From NCBI GenBank assembly GCA_964610745.1, contig CAZSYL010000002.1, forward strand, positions 51,626 through 115,625: a stretch of DNA of 64,000 bases. The letters run 5' to 3'. The notes below the pieces were generated by a model. It was given only the letters and a program-made list of their open reading frames with translations, ran no database searches and was not told the DNA's origin. This DNA is from SHLQ01 sp964610745. GTDB lineage: Bacteria > Actinomycetota > Acidimicrobiia > Acidimicrobiales > SHLQ01. Position 1 is the first letter of the stretch. Each line of letters starts with the position of its first letter. Below, piece after piece: positions 25,919-34,211 of the stretch. The translations under genes and the position numbers were made by a program.

Positions 25919-27070
25919 ATGTTTGCCGAGACGATTCACGAACCGGTCGTCACCATCATGTTGAAGAACTGCCACCAATACCGGTTGCAGTTCTTCCGGG
26001 AGCTGGAACGCAACCTCTCCCAAAAGGGCATCCATCTTCGTCTCGTCATGGGTGGCGGACTCCCTGAAGACGAAGCTAAGGGCGACCGCGCGAGTCTCTC
26101 CTGGGCGGAAACTCGTGATTTCCGGTCAATCGACCTCGCGGGCCACACACTCTTGTGGCAGTCAGGATTCGACATCGCGCGCGCATCTGACCTGATCATC
26201 ACCGAACAGGCAACGAAACAGCTCTTCAACCTCTTCCTGTCCTATGGTCAACGCCTTTTTCGGACGCGGCACGCCTTCTGGGGTCATGGCCGCAACTTTC
26301 AGTCCTCGATCGAAGGCTCTGCGGGGGAAGGGCTCAAGCGGGCGATGACTCGTAGAGCGCACTGGTTCTTTTCCTACAACGACCTCTCCTCTCAAGCAGC
26401 AGTCGATTTCGGTATGAATCCCGAAAACGTCACTCCGGTCATGAACTCAACCGACACCGAGAGCATCCACAACGTGCGGATGTCGCTGCCTCCCGATATC
26501 GACCAGCAGGTTCGAGCCGAGCTCAAGATGGGTGACGGCCCAGTGGCGCTCTATCTCGGTGGTGTCTACGGGCACAAACGCCCCGAATTTGTGATCGATG
26601 CCGCCGAATACCTCCGCCAGCTCATCCCAGACTTCGAGATGCTCGTGATCGGCGATGGGAGCTCGGGACATCTCATGAGTCGGGCTGCAGATCGCCACTC
26701 GTGGTTCCATCATCTCGGCTCTTGCTACGGCGATGAGAAAGTCGCTCTTAGCAGCGTCGCGTCGGTGCAGCTGATGCCCGGACTTGTCGGACTCAACATC
26801 GTCGACGCGTTCGCGATGGGCATACCAACTATCACCACCGATATCGATTATCACAGCCCTGAAATCGAATACATGGTCGATGGTGTCAACGGTCTGGTCA
26901 CACCAGCGCACGCCACTCCGTTGGACTTCGCCAAGGTCACAGCCGACTTGCTCAACGACACCGAACGATTGCAGAAAATGAGCGCTGCGGCGGAGCTTGC
27001 GAGTACCGAACTCTCGACCGGAGATATGGCTCGTCGCTTCGCCGATGGCATTGTCCAAGCGCTCCTCTAA
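25919..27070 (+). CDS. Glycosyltransferase, GT4 family (group 1)
   Basis: 383-residue GT-B glycosyltransferase. The acceptor domain starts PVVTIMLKNCHQYRLQFFRE. The donor half has VALYLGGVYGHKRPEFVID near residue 205, MLVIGDGSSG, and the C-terminal nucleotide-sugar site GLVGLNIVDAFAMGIPTITT with an E-x7-E-like region near IVDAFAMG and SPEIEYMVDGVNG. The usual first Glu of the E-x7-E motif appears to be replaced (LNIVDAF), which may alter donor handling. The ATG at 25919 is chosen because GAGGGG lies five bases upstream; the frame extends 11 codons further without support. Acceptor unknown. Confidence 0.85.
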   Translation: MFAETIHEPVVTIMLKNCHQYRLQFFRELERNLSQKGIHLRLVMGGGLPEDEAKGDRASLSWAETRDFRSIDLAGHTLLWQSGFDIARASDLIITEQATKQLFNLFLSYGQRLFRTRHAFWGHGRNFQSSIEGSAGEGLKRAMTRRAHWFFSYNDLSSQAAVDFGMNPENVTPVMNSTDTESIHNVRMSLPPDIDQQVRAELKMGDGPVALYLGGVYGHKRPEFVIDAAEYLRQLIPDFEMLVIGDGSSGHLMSRAADRHSWFHHLGSCYGDEKVALSSVASVQLMPGLVGLNIVDAFAMGIPTITTDIDYHSPEIEYMVDGVNGLVTPAHATPLDFAKVTADLLNDTERLQKMSAAAELASTELSTGDMARRFADGIVQALL

Positions 27071-27175
27071 CAGGTTTTTCGCACTAAATCTGATCGCTCT
27101 CCAGCCCTTTGTTCTCTTAGCCAGGGGATGATTCGCGCACACGCAGACGCAACTCTCGCGCATCCGAAATGTGCG

Positions 27176-27196
27176 TGTCCGTCGTAGCAACGGACA
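27176..27196 (+). other. Stem-loop in the leader of the DUF4397 gene
   Basis: TGTCCGT-CGTAGCA-ACGGACA forms a 7-bp stem with a 7-nt loop, ending about 12 bases before the GGAG ribosome-binding site. It may stabilise the mRNA or affect translation; the sequence alone does not decide. Confidence 0.35.
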
Positions 27197-27219
27197 TCCC
27201 TCACAACTGGAGACTCAAA

Positions 27220-28017
27220 ATGCGCAAAAGCGTTCTACTCGTACTCGCCATCCTGGCCACCGTGCTGCTACCTGCTGGCGTCGCCGGAGCCCAAGACTCA
27301 GCCCGGGTCCATCTCATCCATGGCATTCCCGACACCGACGTCGACGTCGCAGCTGGCGGCGAAGTCGTTATCCCTGACTTCTCATTCGGCGATACCCAGG
27401 ATCTTTCTTCTTTCGCCGGCACAACCCTCGGCGGCGTGGAAGTCCTCCTCGCCGGCACCGACACAGTGGCCATCGATGTTGGCGATCTCGCGATTCCAAC
27501 CTCGGGCAACATCACGGCGATTGCGCACCTCGATGCTGACGGCACGCCAACCGTGAGCATCTTCGCCAACGACACCACCACGATCGCAGCCGGTAGTGGC
27601 CGTATCGTGGTTCGCCACACCGCGGCTGCACCTGCGGTCGACATCCTTGCCAACGGCTCGGCTGCCTTCACGAACGTCGCCAACGGCGCCGAAGGTTCGG
27701 CTGACCTTGCAGCTGGAACCATCTCGGCCGAGGTCGTGCCGACCGGTACGACCGAACCTGTCGTCATTGGTCCAGCCGATCTTCCAATCGCAGAAGGTTC
27801 GTCCCTCATTGTTTACGCTGTTGGCTCGCTCGACGGCGACAGCCTCACGGTGCTCACCGAGGTCATCGACGGTCTCGGCGCTGTGCCAAACGTGGTGAAC
27901 ACGGGCAACAGCCCGGTCGAATCGAACAGCTTCCCACTCGTTGCTGCTATCGCACTCGCCGCAGCTGCACTTGCTGGAGTCGCTGGCACCCGCCAGCTGG
28001 CCACCAACAAGTCATAG
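27220..28017 (+). CDS. DUF4397 domain secreted protein
   Basis: 265 residues. A cleavable signal peptide ends at LPAGVAGAQD near residue 24. The DUF4397 domain follows, recognisable from ARVHLIHGIPDTDVDVAAGG and the later repeat-like IVVRHTAAAPAVDILANGSA. The C-terminus has a hydrophobic helix (LVAAIALAAAALAGVAG) and a short basic tail, like a cell-wall sorting signal, but no LPxTG; the residues before the helix are NVVNTGNSPVESNSFP. GGAG lies seven bases before the ATG. It is followed by a sortase gene, so it is the likely sortase substrate. Function of DUF4397 is not known. Confidence 0.85.
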   Translation: MRKSVLLVLAILATVLLPAGVAGAQDSARVHLIHGIPDTDVDVAAGGEVVIPDFSFGDTQDLSSFAGTTLGGVEVLLAGTDTVAIDVGDLAIPTSGNITAIAHLDADGTPTVSIFANDTTTIAAGSGRIVVRHTAAAPAVDILANGSAAFTNVANGAEGSADLAAGTISAEVVPTGTTEPVVIGPADLPIAEGSSLIVYAVGSLDGDSLTVLTEVIDGLGAVPNVVNTGNSPVESNSFPLVAAIALAAAALAGVAGTRQLATNKS

Positions 28018-28037
28018 TCCAGGCACGTTTCTCCCCC

Positions 28038-28065
28038 AGGTCCAGACCCTCCGGGGTCTGGACCT
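28038..28065 (+). terminator. Strong stem-loop between DUF4397 gene and sortase
   Basis: AGGTCCAGACCC-TCCG-GGGTCTGGACCT is a perfect 12-bp stem with a 4-nt loop, 20 bases after the DUF4397 stop. No T-run follows, so it is more likely a partial terminator or 3'-end stabiliser that makes the surface protein more abundant than the sortase. Confidence 0.55.
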
Positions 28066-28131
28066 CGGTGTGATCACCGCTCTCGATTCGCAACGTCTCT
28101 CCCGTCCCCCCAGCCGAAAGTGATCCTCAAC

Positions 28132-28893
28132 ATGTTCAACCCGGTCTCTTTGGAACGCCCTCCACTCGGTCGTCTCCGCATCCGTGTCTGTTTGGGAACG
28201 CTGGCACTCGGCCTGACCATCGCAGCATGCGGCGGTCAGGCCGATGTGATCTCCTCGACGACGGTTTCGCAAGATTCAGCCGTTGCGGCTGTCGCTGACG
28301 ATGCGGGAACGGAAATCGAAGGTCTTGACGCCGATGCTTCGCCAGACGCCGCCGCTGACGAACGACCAGGATTGTCACCACTTGCGAGCCAGGTCACCGA
28401 ACTCTCGTCGGCCCTTCCCGAGATCGCCCTCGCTGGCGTCGGGGACCCGATCGGTGAACAACCACGAGCGATCAACCTTCCCTCGCTCGGCGTCATTGGT
28501 GCACCGATCGAACCGGTCGGCCTCGAAGACAACGGCGAACTCGAAGTACCAGATGCCGACACGGTTGGTTGGTACGAGTTCGGTGCGGGAGTCGATGGTG
28601 GGCGCGGCTCCACCGTTCTTGCCGCACACATTGCATACAACGGCCAGAACGGCGTCTTTCAGAACCTCGTCGATCTAGAACCCGGCGAACGATTCACAAT
28701 CGAACGCGATGGTGAAGATCTCGAGTACGTGGTCGAGTCGGTCATTGACTACGACAAGTGGGAGCTCCCCATCTCGGACCTCTTCAACGAGTCCGGCGAG
28801 GAGCGCCTCATCCTCATCACCTGCGGAGGCGCATTCAACCCCGATATCGCCAGCTACGAAGACAACACCGTCGTCGTAGCACTCCCCGTCTAA
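28132..28893 (+). CDS. Class F-type sortase, possibly lipid-anchored
   Basis: 253 residues. The N-terminus has a lipoprotein-like signal (LGTLALGLTIAACGG) and then an Asp/Ala-rich linker. The sortase domain starts near residue 105 (AINLPSLGVIGAPIEPVG). The catalytic His is in STVLAAHIAYNG and the catalytic Cys in LILITCGGAFNPD; SYEDNTVVVALPV closes the domain. I see no Arg in the 20 residues after the Cys, where sortases usually carry their third catalytic residue. The ATG at 28132 (or GTG 28120) starts it. It pairs with the DUF4397 gene upstream. A lipid anchor in place of the usual N-terminal helix would be unusual. Confidence 0.82.
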   Translation: MFNPVSLERPPLGRLRIRVCLGTLALGLTIAACGGQADVISSTTVSQDSAVAAVADDAGTEIEGLDADASPDAAADERPGLSPLASQVTELSSALPEIALAGVGDPIGEQPRAINLPSLGVIGAPIEPVGLEDNGELEVPDADTVGWYEFGAGVDGGRGSTVLAAHIAYNGQNGVFQNLVDLEPGERFTIERDGEDLEYVVESVIDYDKWELPISDLFNESGEERLILITCGGAFNPDIASYEDNTVVVALPV

Positions 28894-28951
28894 GGGGTCG
28901 TACCCCAAAACGAAGAAAGGGGTCTGACCCCTTTTTGGAAAAAGGGGTCAG
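28894..28951. terminator. Bidirectional terminator built from GGGGTCAG-type inverted repeats
   Basis: Three nested inverted repeats follow the sortase stop. The first is GGGGT-CGT-ACCCC (28894-28906). The second is AAAGGGGT-CTG-ACCCCTTT plus two more T (28916-28936), a good intrinsic terminator for the sortase. The third is a perfect 13-bp repeat CTGACCCCTTTTT-GG and its complement (28924-28951), which shares an arm with the second and could serve the convergent gene at 28978. The arms resemble the repeats at 38223-38467. Confidence 0.7.
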
Positions 28952-28977
28952 GTTGTCTGTGACATTTTTCACATGGG

Positions 28978-29970
28978 CTAGCGCTTCCAGTTGATGCGGT
29001 AGGAGAGGTCGTGGCCTGCGGCTTCGGAGTAATCGTTGATCGACTTCTTTGCGAGCTTCATCGTGACCGCGGGTGGCAAGATCCCGGCAACACGACCGAA
29101 CGGGGTGCGGGCCTCGTCGACCGGTCGCTGCGTCGATGTTGGAAACGAGACCTGCACCTGTGCCTGTCGTTGGCCGGCTCGGTCGAGCAGACTCGACAGC
29201 CGAGCAAACATCTGGACCAGTGGGTCGGCCCGATGGATCGACCAGTTCGCCACCGGCATGAAGTCAACGAAGTGCATCAGGTGGAAGTTGAGGTTGATCC
29301 ACATGCTCTCGGCATCGATCGTAAGCGGCTCGTTGTCGATGACACGGTTGAGCTGAAGTGAATCGATCTTGTCGAGACGACCGATATTTCGTTCGAGTTC
29401 GTCGAGAAAGAAGCCGTCATAGAAGAGGCGCAGAGTTGAGGGGAACACCTCGATCTGTTCGGCTTCGAGGTCGGTGAGCAACTCCTTGAGAGCCGGAATT
29501 TTGGCTGCATCCATCGCAAAGGTGTTCGTCGCTGTCCCCAGAATCGAGTGCAGAAGGGCGATGTTGGGCGAATACTCCTGGTAGTAGCGAGCAGCGTAGT
29601 CGTGGCAAAAGACAAGGTGTTCGAGAAAGCTGCCGTCAGCGTGCTCCATGCTGAAATCGCATTCGGTCACCATGAAGTCGATGAGCGTCTGATCGACCAA
29701 AGGTGCTGGTGCACCATGCGCGAACTCGTCGTATGCCGCGTCGAGCGCCAGTGACGCGTCCGCACTCCAGATCGCGTCCTTTGCAAGCTTCTCCTCCATG
29801 AACATCTTCGGGAGGCCGGAGAGCGCGCCGAAGATCGTCTCGGAAATATCGAAGTTCTCCATAGCCACGACTTCGACGCGTCCTGCGTGATCGATCGCGC
29901 CGCCGCCCGTTAGCGCTGCCTTGCGTTGGAGGTTCAGCGTCGCCTTCAGTTTCGAGTTGGTCGCTTCCAT
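28978..29970 (-). CDS. Hypothetical protein, mostly helical
   Basis: 330 residues, no family recognised. No signal peptide or membrane helix. The middle looks alpha-helical with several His and Glu that could bind a metal: MEHADGSFLEHLVFCHDYAA near residue 108 and ARYYQEYSPNIALLHSILG. The C-terminus RVAGILPPAVTMKLAKKSIN is basic. The ATG at 29970 is preferred over a start 16 codons upstream because AGGAAGGG lies 8 bases before it. It is downstream of the aldolase operon on the same strand but separated by 160 bases, so it probably has its own promoter. Confidence 0.7.
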   Translation of the reverse strand: MEATNSKLKATLNLQRKAALTGGGAIDHAGRVEVVAMENFDISETIFGALSGLPKMFMEEKLAKDAIWSADASLALDAAYDEFAHGAPAPLVDQTLIDFMVTECDFSMEHADGSFLEHLVFCHDYAARYYQEYSPNIALLHSILGTATNTFAMDAAKIPALKELLTDLEAEQIEVFPSTLRLFYDGFFLDELERNIGRLDKIDSLQLNRVIDNEPLTIDAESMWINLNFHLMHFVDFMPVANWSIHRADPLVQMFARLSSLLDRAGQRQAQVQVSFPTSTQRPVDEARTPFGRVAGILPPAVTMKLAKKSINDYSEAAGHDLSYRINWKR

Positions 29971-30130
29971 CGTCTTGCCCTTCCTCGCTCGGTGGAGCAC
30001 CCATCGTAGAGACGCCATCGCGCATTGGGCACATCTTGGCGGACCCTGCTCCAGCTCCAGCGGCCGAAGCTCTTAACTCGAAGGGCTCATAGGGCAACAG
30101 GTTCGAGCGGCCCGTGGCCCGTACGCCCTG

Positions 30131-32074
30131 TTAGATCACTCGCTCGTTGCCACCGTCGATTGGGATCTGAGCGCCAGTCGTCTTCGAAAGCGTGCCATCG
30201 ACGAGGGCAGTGACTGCGAGAGCCACATCCTGTGATGTGATTTCGGCAGACAAGAGATTCCGTGTCTTGTACTCCTCGACCGTCATGTCATAGCGCTTGG
30301 CCGAGTTGGCCAGCACCTCGTCGGTCCAAAGACCGGTGTCAAAGACAGCATCTGGGTGGACGGCATTGACGCGGATCCCTTCGGGGGCGAGCTCCAGCGC
30401 CAGCACGCGCATCAACTGGGTCAGTCCGGCCTTCGAGACGCTGTACGCCCCAGCCCCGGCACCGGGGGCGGTCACATTCCTCGATGCGACGAACACAATC
30501 GCCGGGTCGACGCCGTGACGTAAATATGGGATCGCCGCACGGGCGAGCATCTGATGCGATGTGAGATTTACCTGCATCGAGGCAGACCAGGACGCATCAT
30601 CGAGGTCTTCGACACGCTGACCGGTCTGAAAGATGCCGACGGTCGACACGATGATGTCAAGGCCGCCGTAGTCGTGGACGACCTGGGCGAGCGAGCGCTC
30701 CACCATCTCAGCATCGGTGGCATCGACAATCCGTCCGGCGATTGAATCGTCCGTCAATTGGGTCACCGAATTCGAGATGTCGGCAGCGATGACGACCGCA
30801 CCTTGCAACGCGAGTTCTTCGGCACATGCTCGACCGATCCCGGAAGCCGCACCGGTGACGTAGGCGATCTTGCCGGTCAGCACTTTCGGCGCAGGTTGAC
30901 GACGAAGCTTCGCCTGCTCCAGTTCCCAGTATTCGAGTTCGCGAAGTTGTTCTTCGGTCAAGCCTTCCCAACCTCCGACTTCAACCGCTGGACCCATGGC
31001 CCGCATCGTGGTCGCTGCAACATCGGCCGAAACTCGAGCACGCTTGGCGTTCGGGCCGAACGAGCGCACCGACCCGTCCTCGAACATTCCCCAGTGCGGG
31101 TGAGGGCTGAGCCTGGTGAGATTCGGATCGTTCGCCCGATCGACGTATGCGTTGTATCGATCTCTGAAGTCAGCCACCGAAGCTTCGAGGTCGTCGCCGA
31201 AGATGGCGGGGAATGGCTTGTTGTGAATGACGTGCTCGGGCGTGAGCACACCGCGGCTCACCATGTCGCCAACCGCCTCCACCGACTCTGGGTCGATGTT
31301 GGTAGCCGGAAGCGAGATCTGCGCCCGCCCGGCTACTTCGCAGACGCACCGACGCGCCGTCGCGACCATGAGGGCATCGGAAGGTTCGATCGGTCGGAGA
31401 ATCGAAGGCCCGAAGTTCTCGGAGAGATGTTGCTCGGCCTTGTCGACGAGGGCGATCGTCATCTCATAGCTCTCACGAGCATCGTCGGCAAAGGTGAATA
31501 GACCGTGATGCGAGGAGACGACACCATCGATATCGCCAAGCTGATCGATCACCGACGCGAACTGTTTGGCCAGGACGAAGCCCGGCATGACATAGGGAAG
31601 CACGAGGACACGATCACCAAAGATGTCCGCCAGGCGCTCTTGGCCGTCTGGCAGATTCGAGACCGTGACGATCGAGTCAGCGTGTGTGTGATCAACAAAC
31701 GTGTATGGAATGAGCCCGTGCACGATCGCTTCGATCGAGGGGTTGTTGGCGGTTGGAACGAACCGGGCTCGTAAGAGTTCGGCGACCATGTCGGGGTCGC
31801 TGAGCGTGTCTAGATCAGCCAGTCGCGTCACGAGATCGCGCTTCATCCCGGTGAACCCTTCGACCCCCATCGTGGCGAGGTCGAAACCGCTGGCCTTTAC
31901 AAAGACACCATCGTGATCTTCGCCGAACCGGTCGGCCGAGATTGCCTTGACCGACGTGTTTCCCCCACCGTGGAGCACGAGCGCGCTGTCGCTGCCGATG
32001 AGGCGCGAGCTGTAGGCGCGCACGTCGAGGGGATCACCGGTAGGGGCATCGCTACCGTTCCATCTACTCTTCAC
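30131..32074 (-). CDS. Bifunctional class II aldolase / short-chain dehydrogenase
   Basis: 647-residue fusion. The N-terminal 380 residues are a class II aldolase domain (HGGGNTSVKA, SIEAIVHGLIPYTFVDHTHAD with zinc-binding His). The C-terminal 240 residues are an SDR: GKIAYVTGAASGIGRACAEE (NAD site), and YSVSKAGLTQL with catalytic Tyr/Lys. Fusions of this kind include rhamnulose-1-phosphate aldolase/lactaldehyde dehydrogenase enzymes; here the sugar is not known. The ATG overlaps the Tm-1-like stop by four bases. It is the last gene of the 30131-35080 operon and probably cleaves and oxidises the sugar or sugar-acid phosphate made by the upstream steps. Confidence 0.88.
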   Translation of the reverse strand: MKSRWNGSDAPTGDPLDVRAYSSRLIGSDSALVLHGGGNTSVKAISADRFGEDHDGVFVKASGFDLATMGVEGFTGMKRDLVTRLADLDTLSDPDMVAELLRARFVPTANNPSIEAIVHGLIPYTFVDHTHADSIVTVSNLPDGQERLADIFGDRVLVLPYVMPGFVLAKQFASVIDQLGDIDGVVSSHHGLFTFADDARESYEMTIALVDKAEQHLSENFGPSILRPIEPSDALMVATARRCVCEVAGRAQISLPATNIDPESVEAVGDMVSRGVLTPEHVIHNKPFPAIFGDDLEASVADFRDRYNAYVDRANDPNLTRLSPHPHWGMFEDGSVRSFGPNAKRARVSADVAATTMRAMGPAVEVGGWEGLTEEQLRELEYWELEQAKLRRQPAPKVLTGKIAYVTGAASGIGRACAEELALQGAVVIAADISNSVTQLTDDSIAGRIVDATDAEMVERSLAQVVHDYGGLDIIVSTVGIFQTGQRVEDLDDASWSASMQVNLTSHQMLARAAIPYLRHGVDPAIVFVASRNVTAPGAGAGAYSVSKAGLTQLMRVLALELAPEGIRVNAVHPDAVFDTGLWTDEVLANSAKRYDMTVEEYKTRNLLSAEITSQDVALAVTALVDGTLSKTTGAQIPIDGGNERVI

Positions 32075-33297
32075 TTGGTGGAGGCTCCCATCAGCGAAAC
32101 AAGTTGATCGACAGCGGCGTCGACAAAGACATCGTCTTCTGCCCCGGCGTCGATCTCGATGTAGCTGACCGAGTCTGGGAGAGCCGCCTGCAGAGCGTCG
32201 AGCAAAGCACGATCGGCATCCGCGTCGACGAGAGCGCCACCTGACGCTGAATAACTGCTGAGACCATTGGTTGGAGCCATCACGACCGTGTTCTCACCAG
32301 CGTTTGCGAGACGCTGGCCGATCACCGAAGCGACGCCAGCCAGTTCCTCGGCGCTTGTGCGCGGAACGAGTATCACGGGGTTATGGAACGTGTAGGTACG
32401 GTTCGCGTACCTGTCGGGGACTTCGTTAGGTCCGTCGAGCATGATGCCGATGTGGTCGGTCCCGCCGGGCACGACCACCTGTGGCAGACCAAGCTCGGCC
32501 GCAACGGTGAGTCGGTCTTCATCAGAAGCGCGCAACCCGCCAAGTTCGGCGTCGCTCAGATCGCCAAGTGCGTAGTCGAAGACCGCATCGATGACGCCTT
32601 CGCGCATCAGCTGCTCCATGGCACGACCGCCCGAGCCGACTGCATGAAAGACGATCGACTCGTAGCCTGCGGCGTCGAGGCGTTCCATTGCGCGCATGGT
32701 CCCGGACGTGAGTACACCGAGGTTGGTGATGGCCACGACCGGGCGGGTGCGTTCGGTCAGACCCGTCCGAGGGACAGCTCCCATACCAACAGCCGCTGCT
32801 GCTGCATTCGAGAGCACCTGACGCAGCAGTGGATTGACACCCAGAATGTCGCTCACCGAGAACATCATCGTGATGTCCTTGATCCCGACGTACGGCGAGG
32901 TGTCGCCCGAGGCCATGGTCGACACCATGATCTTTGGAAACCCATACGGGAGCGCCTGCATCACCTGAGACCCGTTGTTGGTTCCCTGGGTTCCACCCAG
33001 GCCTATGATTGCGTCGATCTTGCCGTCAGCGACGAGCTGGGTGGTGATCGCTATGGCACCAGCCACCATGACGGCCGATGCCACTTCGCGCGATGGGTTG
33101 ACTCGAAGGTCGGCCAGGGATGTCCCACCGCGTTCGGCAACGGCACTGTTGGTGACGTCGACGTCTTGATCGGTGCCTCCCACGACCCCGATGTCGATGA
33201 TGTGAGGTGTACCGCCCGCGGTTTCGATGGCATCGACGAGGCACTTGACCTCCGCTGCCTTGGTATCCATCGTGGCCAGAATTGCAACTGTCGTCAT
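32071..33297 (-). CDS. Tm-1-like ATP-binding domain protein (UPF0261)
   Basis: 408 residues homologous to the N-terminal domain of the tomato virus-resistance protein Tm-1. It starts TTVAILATMDTKAAEVKCLV, with GGTPHIIDIGVVGGTDQDVD, then IIGLGGTQGTNNGSQVMQAL and FGFP-type PYGFPKIMVSTMASGD. The second half has VVVPGGTDHIGIMLDGPNEV and APTNGLSSYS. The bacterial family is uncharacterised biochemically as far as I know, but it is normally next to a PEP-hydrolase-family TIM barrel, as here. AGGGGGAA precedes the ATG. Confidence 0.9.
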   Translation of the reverse strand: MTTVAILATMDTKAAEVKCLVDAIETAGGTPHIIDIGVVGGTDQDVDVTNSAVAERGGTSLADLRVNPSREVASAVMVAGAIAITTQLVADGKIDAIIGLGGTQGTNNGSQVMQALPYGFPKIMVSTMASGDTSPYVGIKDITMMFSVSDILGVNPLLRQVLSNAAAAAVGMGAVPRTGLTERTRPVVAITNLGVLTSGTMRAMERLDAAGYESIVFHAVGSGGRAMEQLMREGVIDAVFDYALGDLSDAELGGLRASDEDRLTVAAELGLPQVVVPGGTDHIGIMLDGPNEVPDRYANRTYTFHNPVILVPRTSAEELAGVASVIGQRLANAGENTVVMAPTNGLSSYSASGGALVDADADRALLDALQAALPDSVSYIEIDAGAEDDVFVDAAVDQLVSLMGASTK

Positions 33298-33344
33298 TCG
33301 TTCCCCCTGCTGATCATGTGTGCTTATTCGTTGGCGCGACGCGC

Positions 33345-34211
33345 CTAGGACTTGTCGGTGTATCGCAGACTCGCAAAGCCTTCGGCGGCCTCGGTCACGG
33401 CCTTCTCAATGGGAAGACGCTCGGTGGATGAGCCCGTCCAGAACCCGTCGGCCGAGGTGCAATCGAGCATGTACTGCGCGTCTTCCACGGTCTCCATGGC
33501 CGCTCCATGACAAACCAAAAGCGTGTCGGGTGCGACCTCGCGCAACTTCACGAGCACTTCCTCGGTGTTGGCCGCGGTGGTTTCCAGGTCAATGCCGTTG
33601 TCGTATCCGGATAGGCCGCCCTTGGTCGTGCCGGCGTGAAAGCAGAAGACGTGCGGCTGTGCTTCCTCGCAGATCCGCAGGGCGTCCTCTTCGGTGAACG
33701 CAAGCCCGATCGACACCATGTTCATCTCGTCCTTGGCGAGCTTGAGCATCTCGATCTCGTTGTCGAGCGTGATACCCGCGCTGGTCAACACCTTGTAGAT
33801 CTCCGAATCGTGATCGACGTAACTAATCGACGGGCCAATATTGGACACCGACTGAACACCCATTGCCTTAAGGTCGGCGAGCACCATGCGCATGTCGCGC
33901 AACGGATCGTTCGCGTTGATGCATGCGCACACGAACGCGTCTCCGTTGAGCGCGGGCATGATGTCTTCGCGTGTGTAGTCGAGGGTCTGCTTGTTCGAGT
34001 CCAGGATCGGCCACATCATCGCCATCGTGCCCATGCCATTAGACCGCAGCCGCGCACCCGAGAAGGTGTTGATGCAGTCCGTGCCAGCCTTCTCCAGCAG
34101 TTTGGCCACCAGTCCCGATCCGGCGCTTGAGATCATGATGGGCAGCCCCGCCTCTTTCTTCTTCGCGAGGCGTTCGAGGATCTGTTCGGTGGTCACACGT
34201 TTCGTGATCAT
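33345..34211 (-). CDS. Phosphoenolpyruvate hydrolase family TIM-barrel protein
   Basis: 288-residue TIM barrel equivalent to the C-terminal part of Tm-1 and annotated in the PEP_hydrolase family. It has ILERLAKKKEAGLPIMISSA, SAGSGLVAKLLEKAGTDCIN, MRMVLADLKAMGVQSVSNIG and the C-terminal VCHGAAMETVEDAQYMLDCT then DGFWTGSSTERLPIEKAV. Whether it acts on phosphoenolpyruvate here is unproven. AGGAGA precedes the ATG, which overlaps the hydrolase stop by four bases. It partners the Tm-1-like protein: together they are the two halves of eukaryotic Tm-1. Confidence 0.9.
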   Translation of the reverse strand: MITKRVTTEQILERLAKKKEAGLPIMISSAGSGLVAKLLEKAGTDCINTFSGARLRSNGMGTMAMMWPILDSNKQTLDYTREDIMPALNGDAFVCACINANDPLRDMRMVLADLKAMGVQSVSNIGPSISYVDHDSEIYKVLTSAGITLDNEIEMLKLAKDEMNMVSIGLAFTEEDALRICEEAQPHVFCFHAGTTKGGLSGYDNGIDLETTAANTEEVLVKLREVAPDTLLVCHGAAMETVEDAQYMLDCTSADGFWTGSSTERLPIEKAVTEAAEGFASLRYTDKS

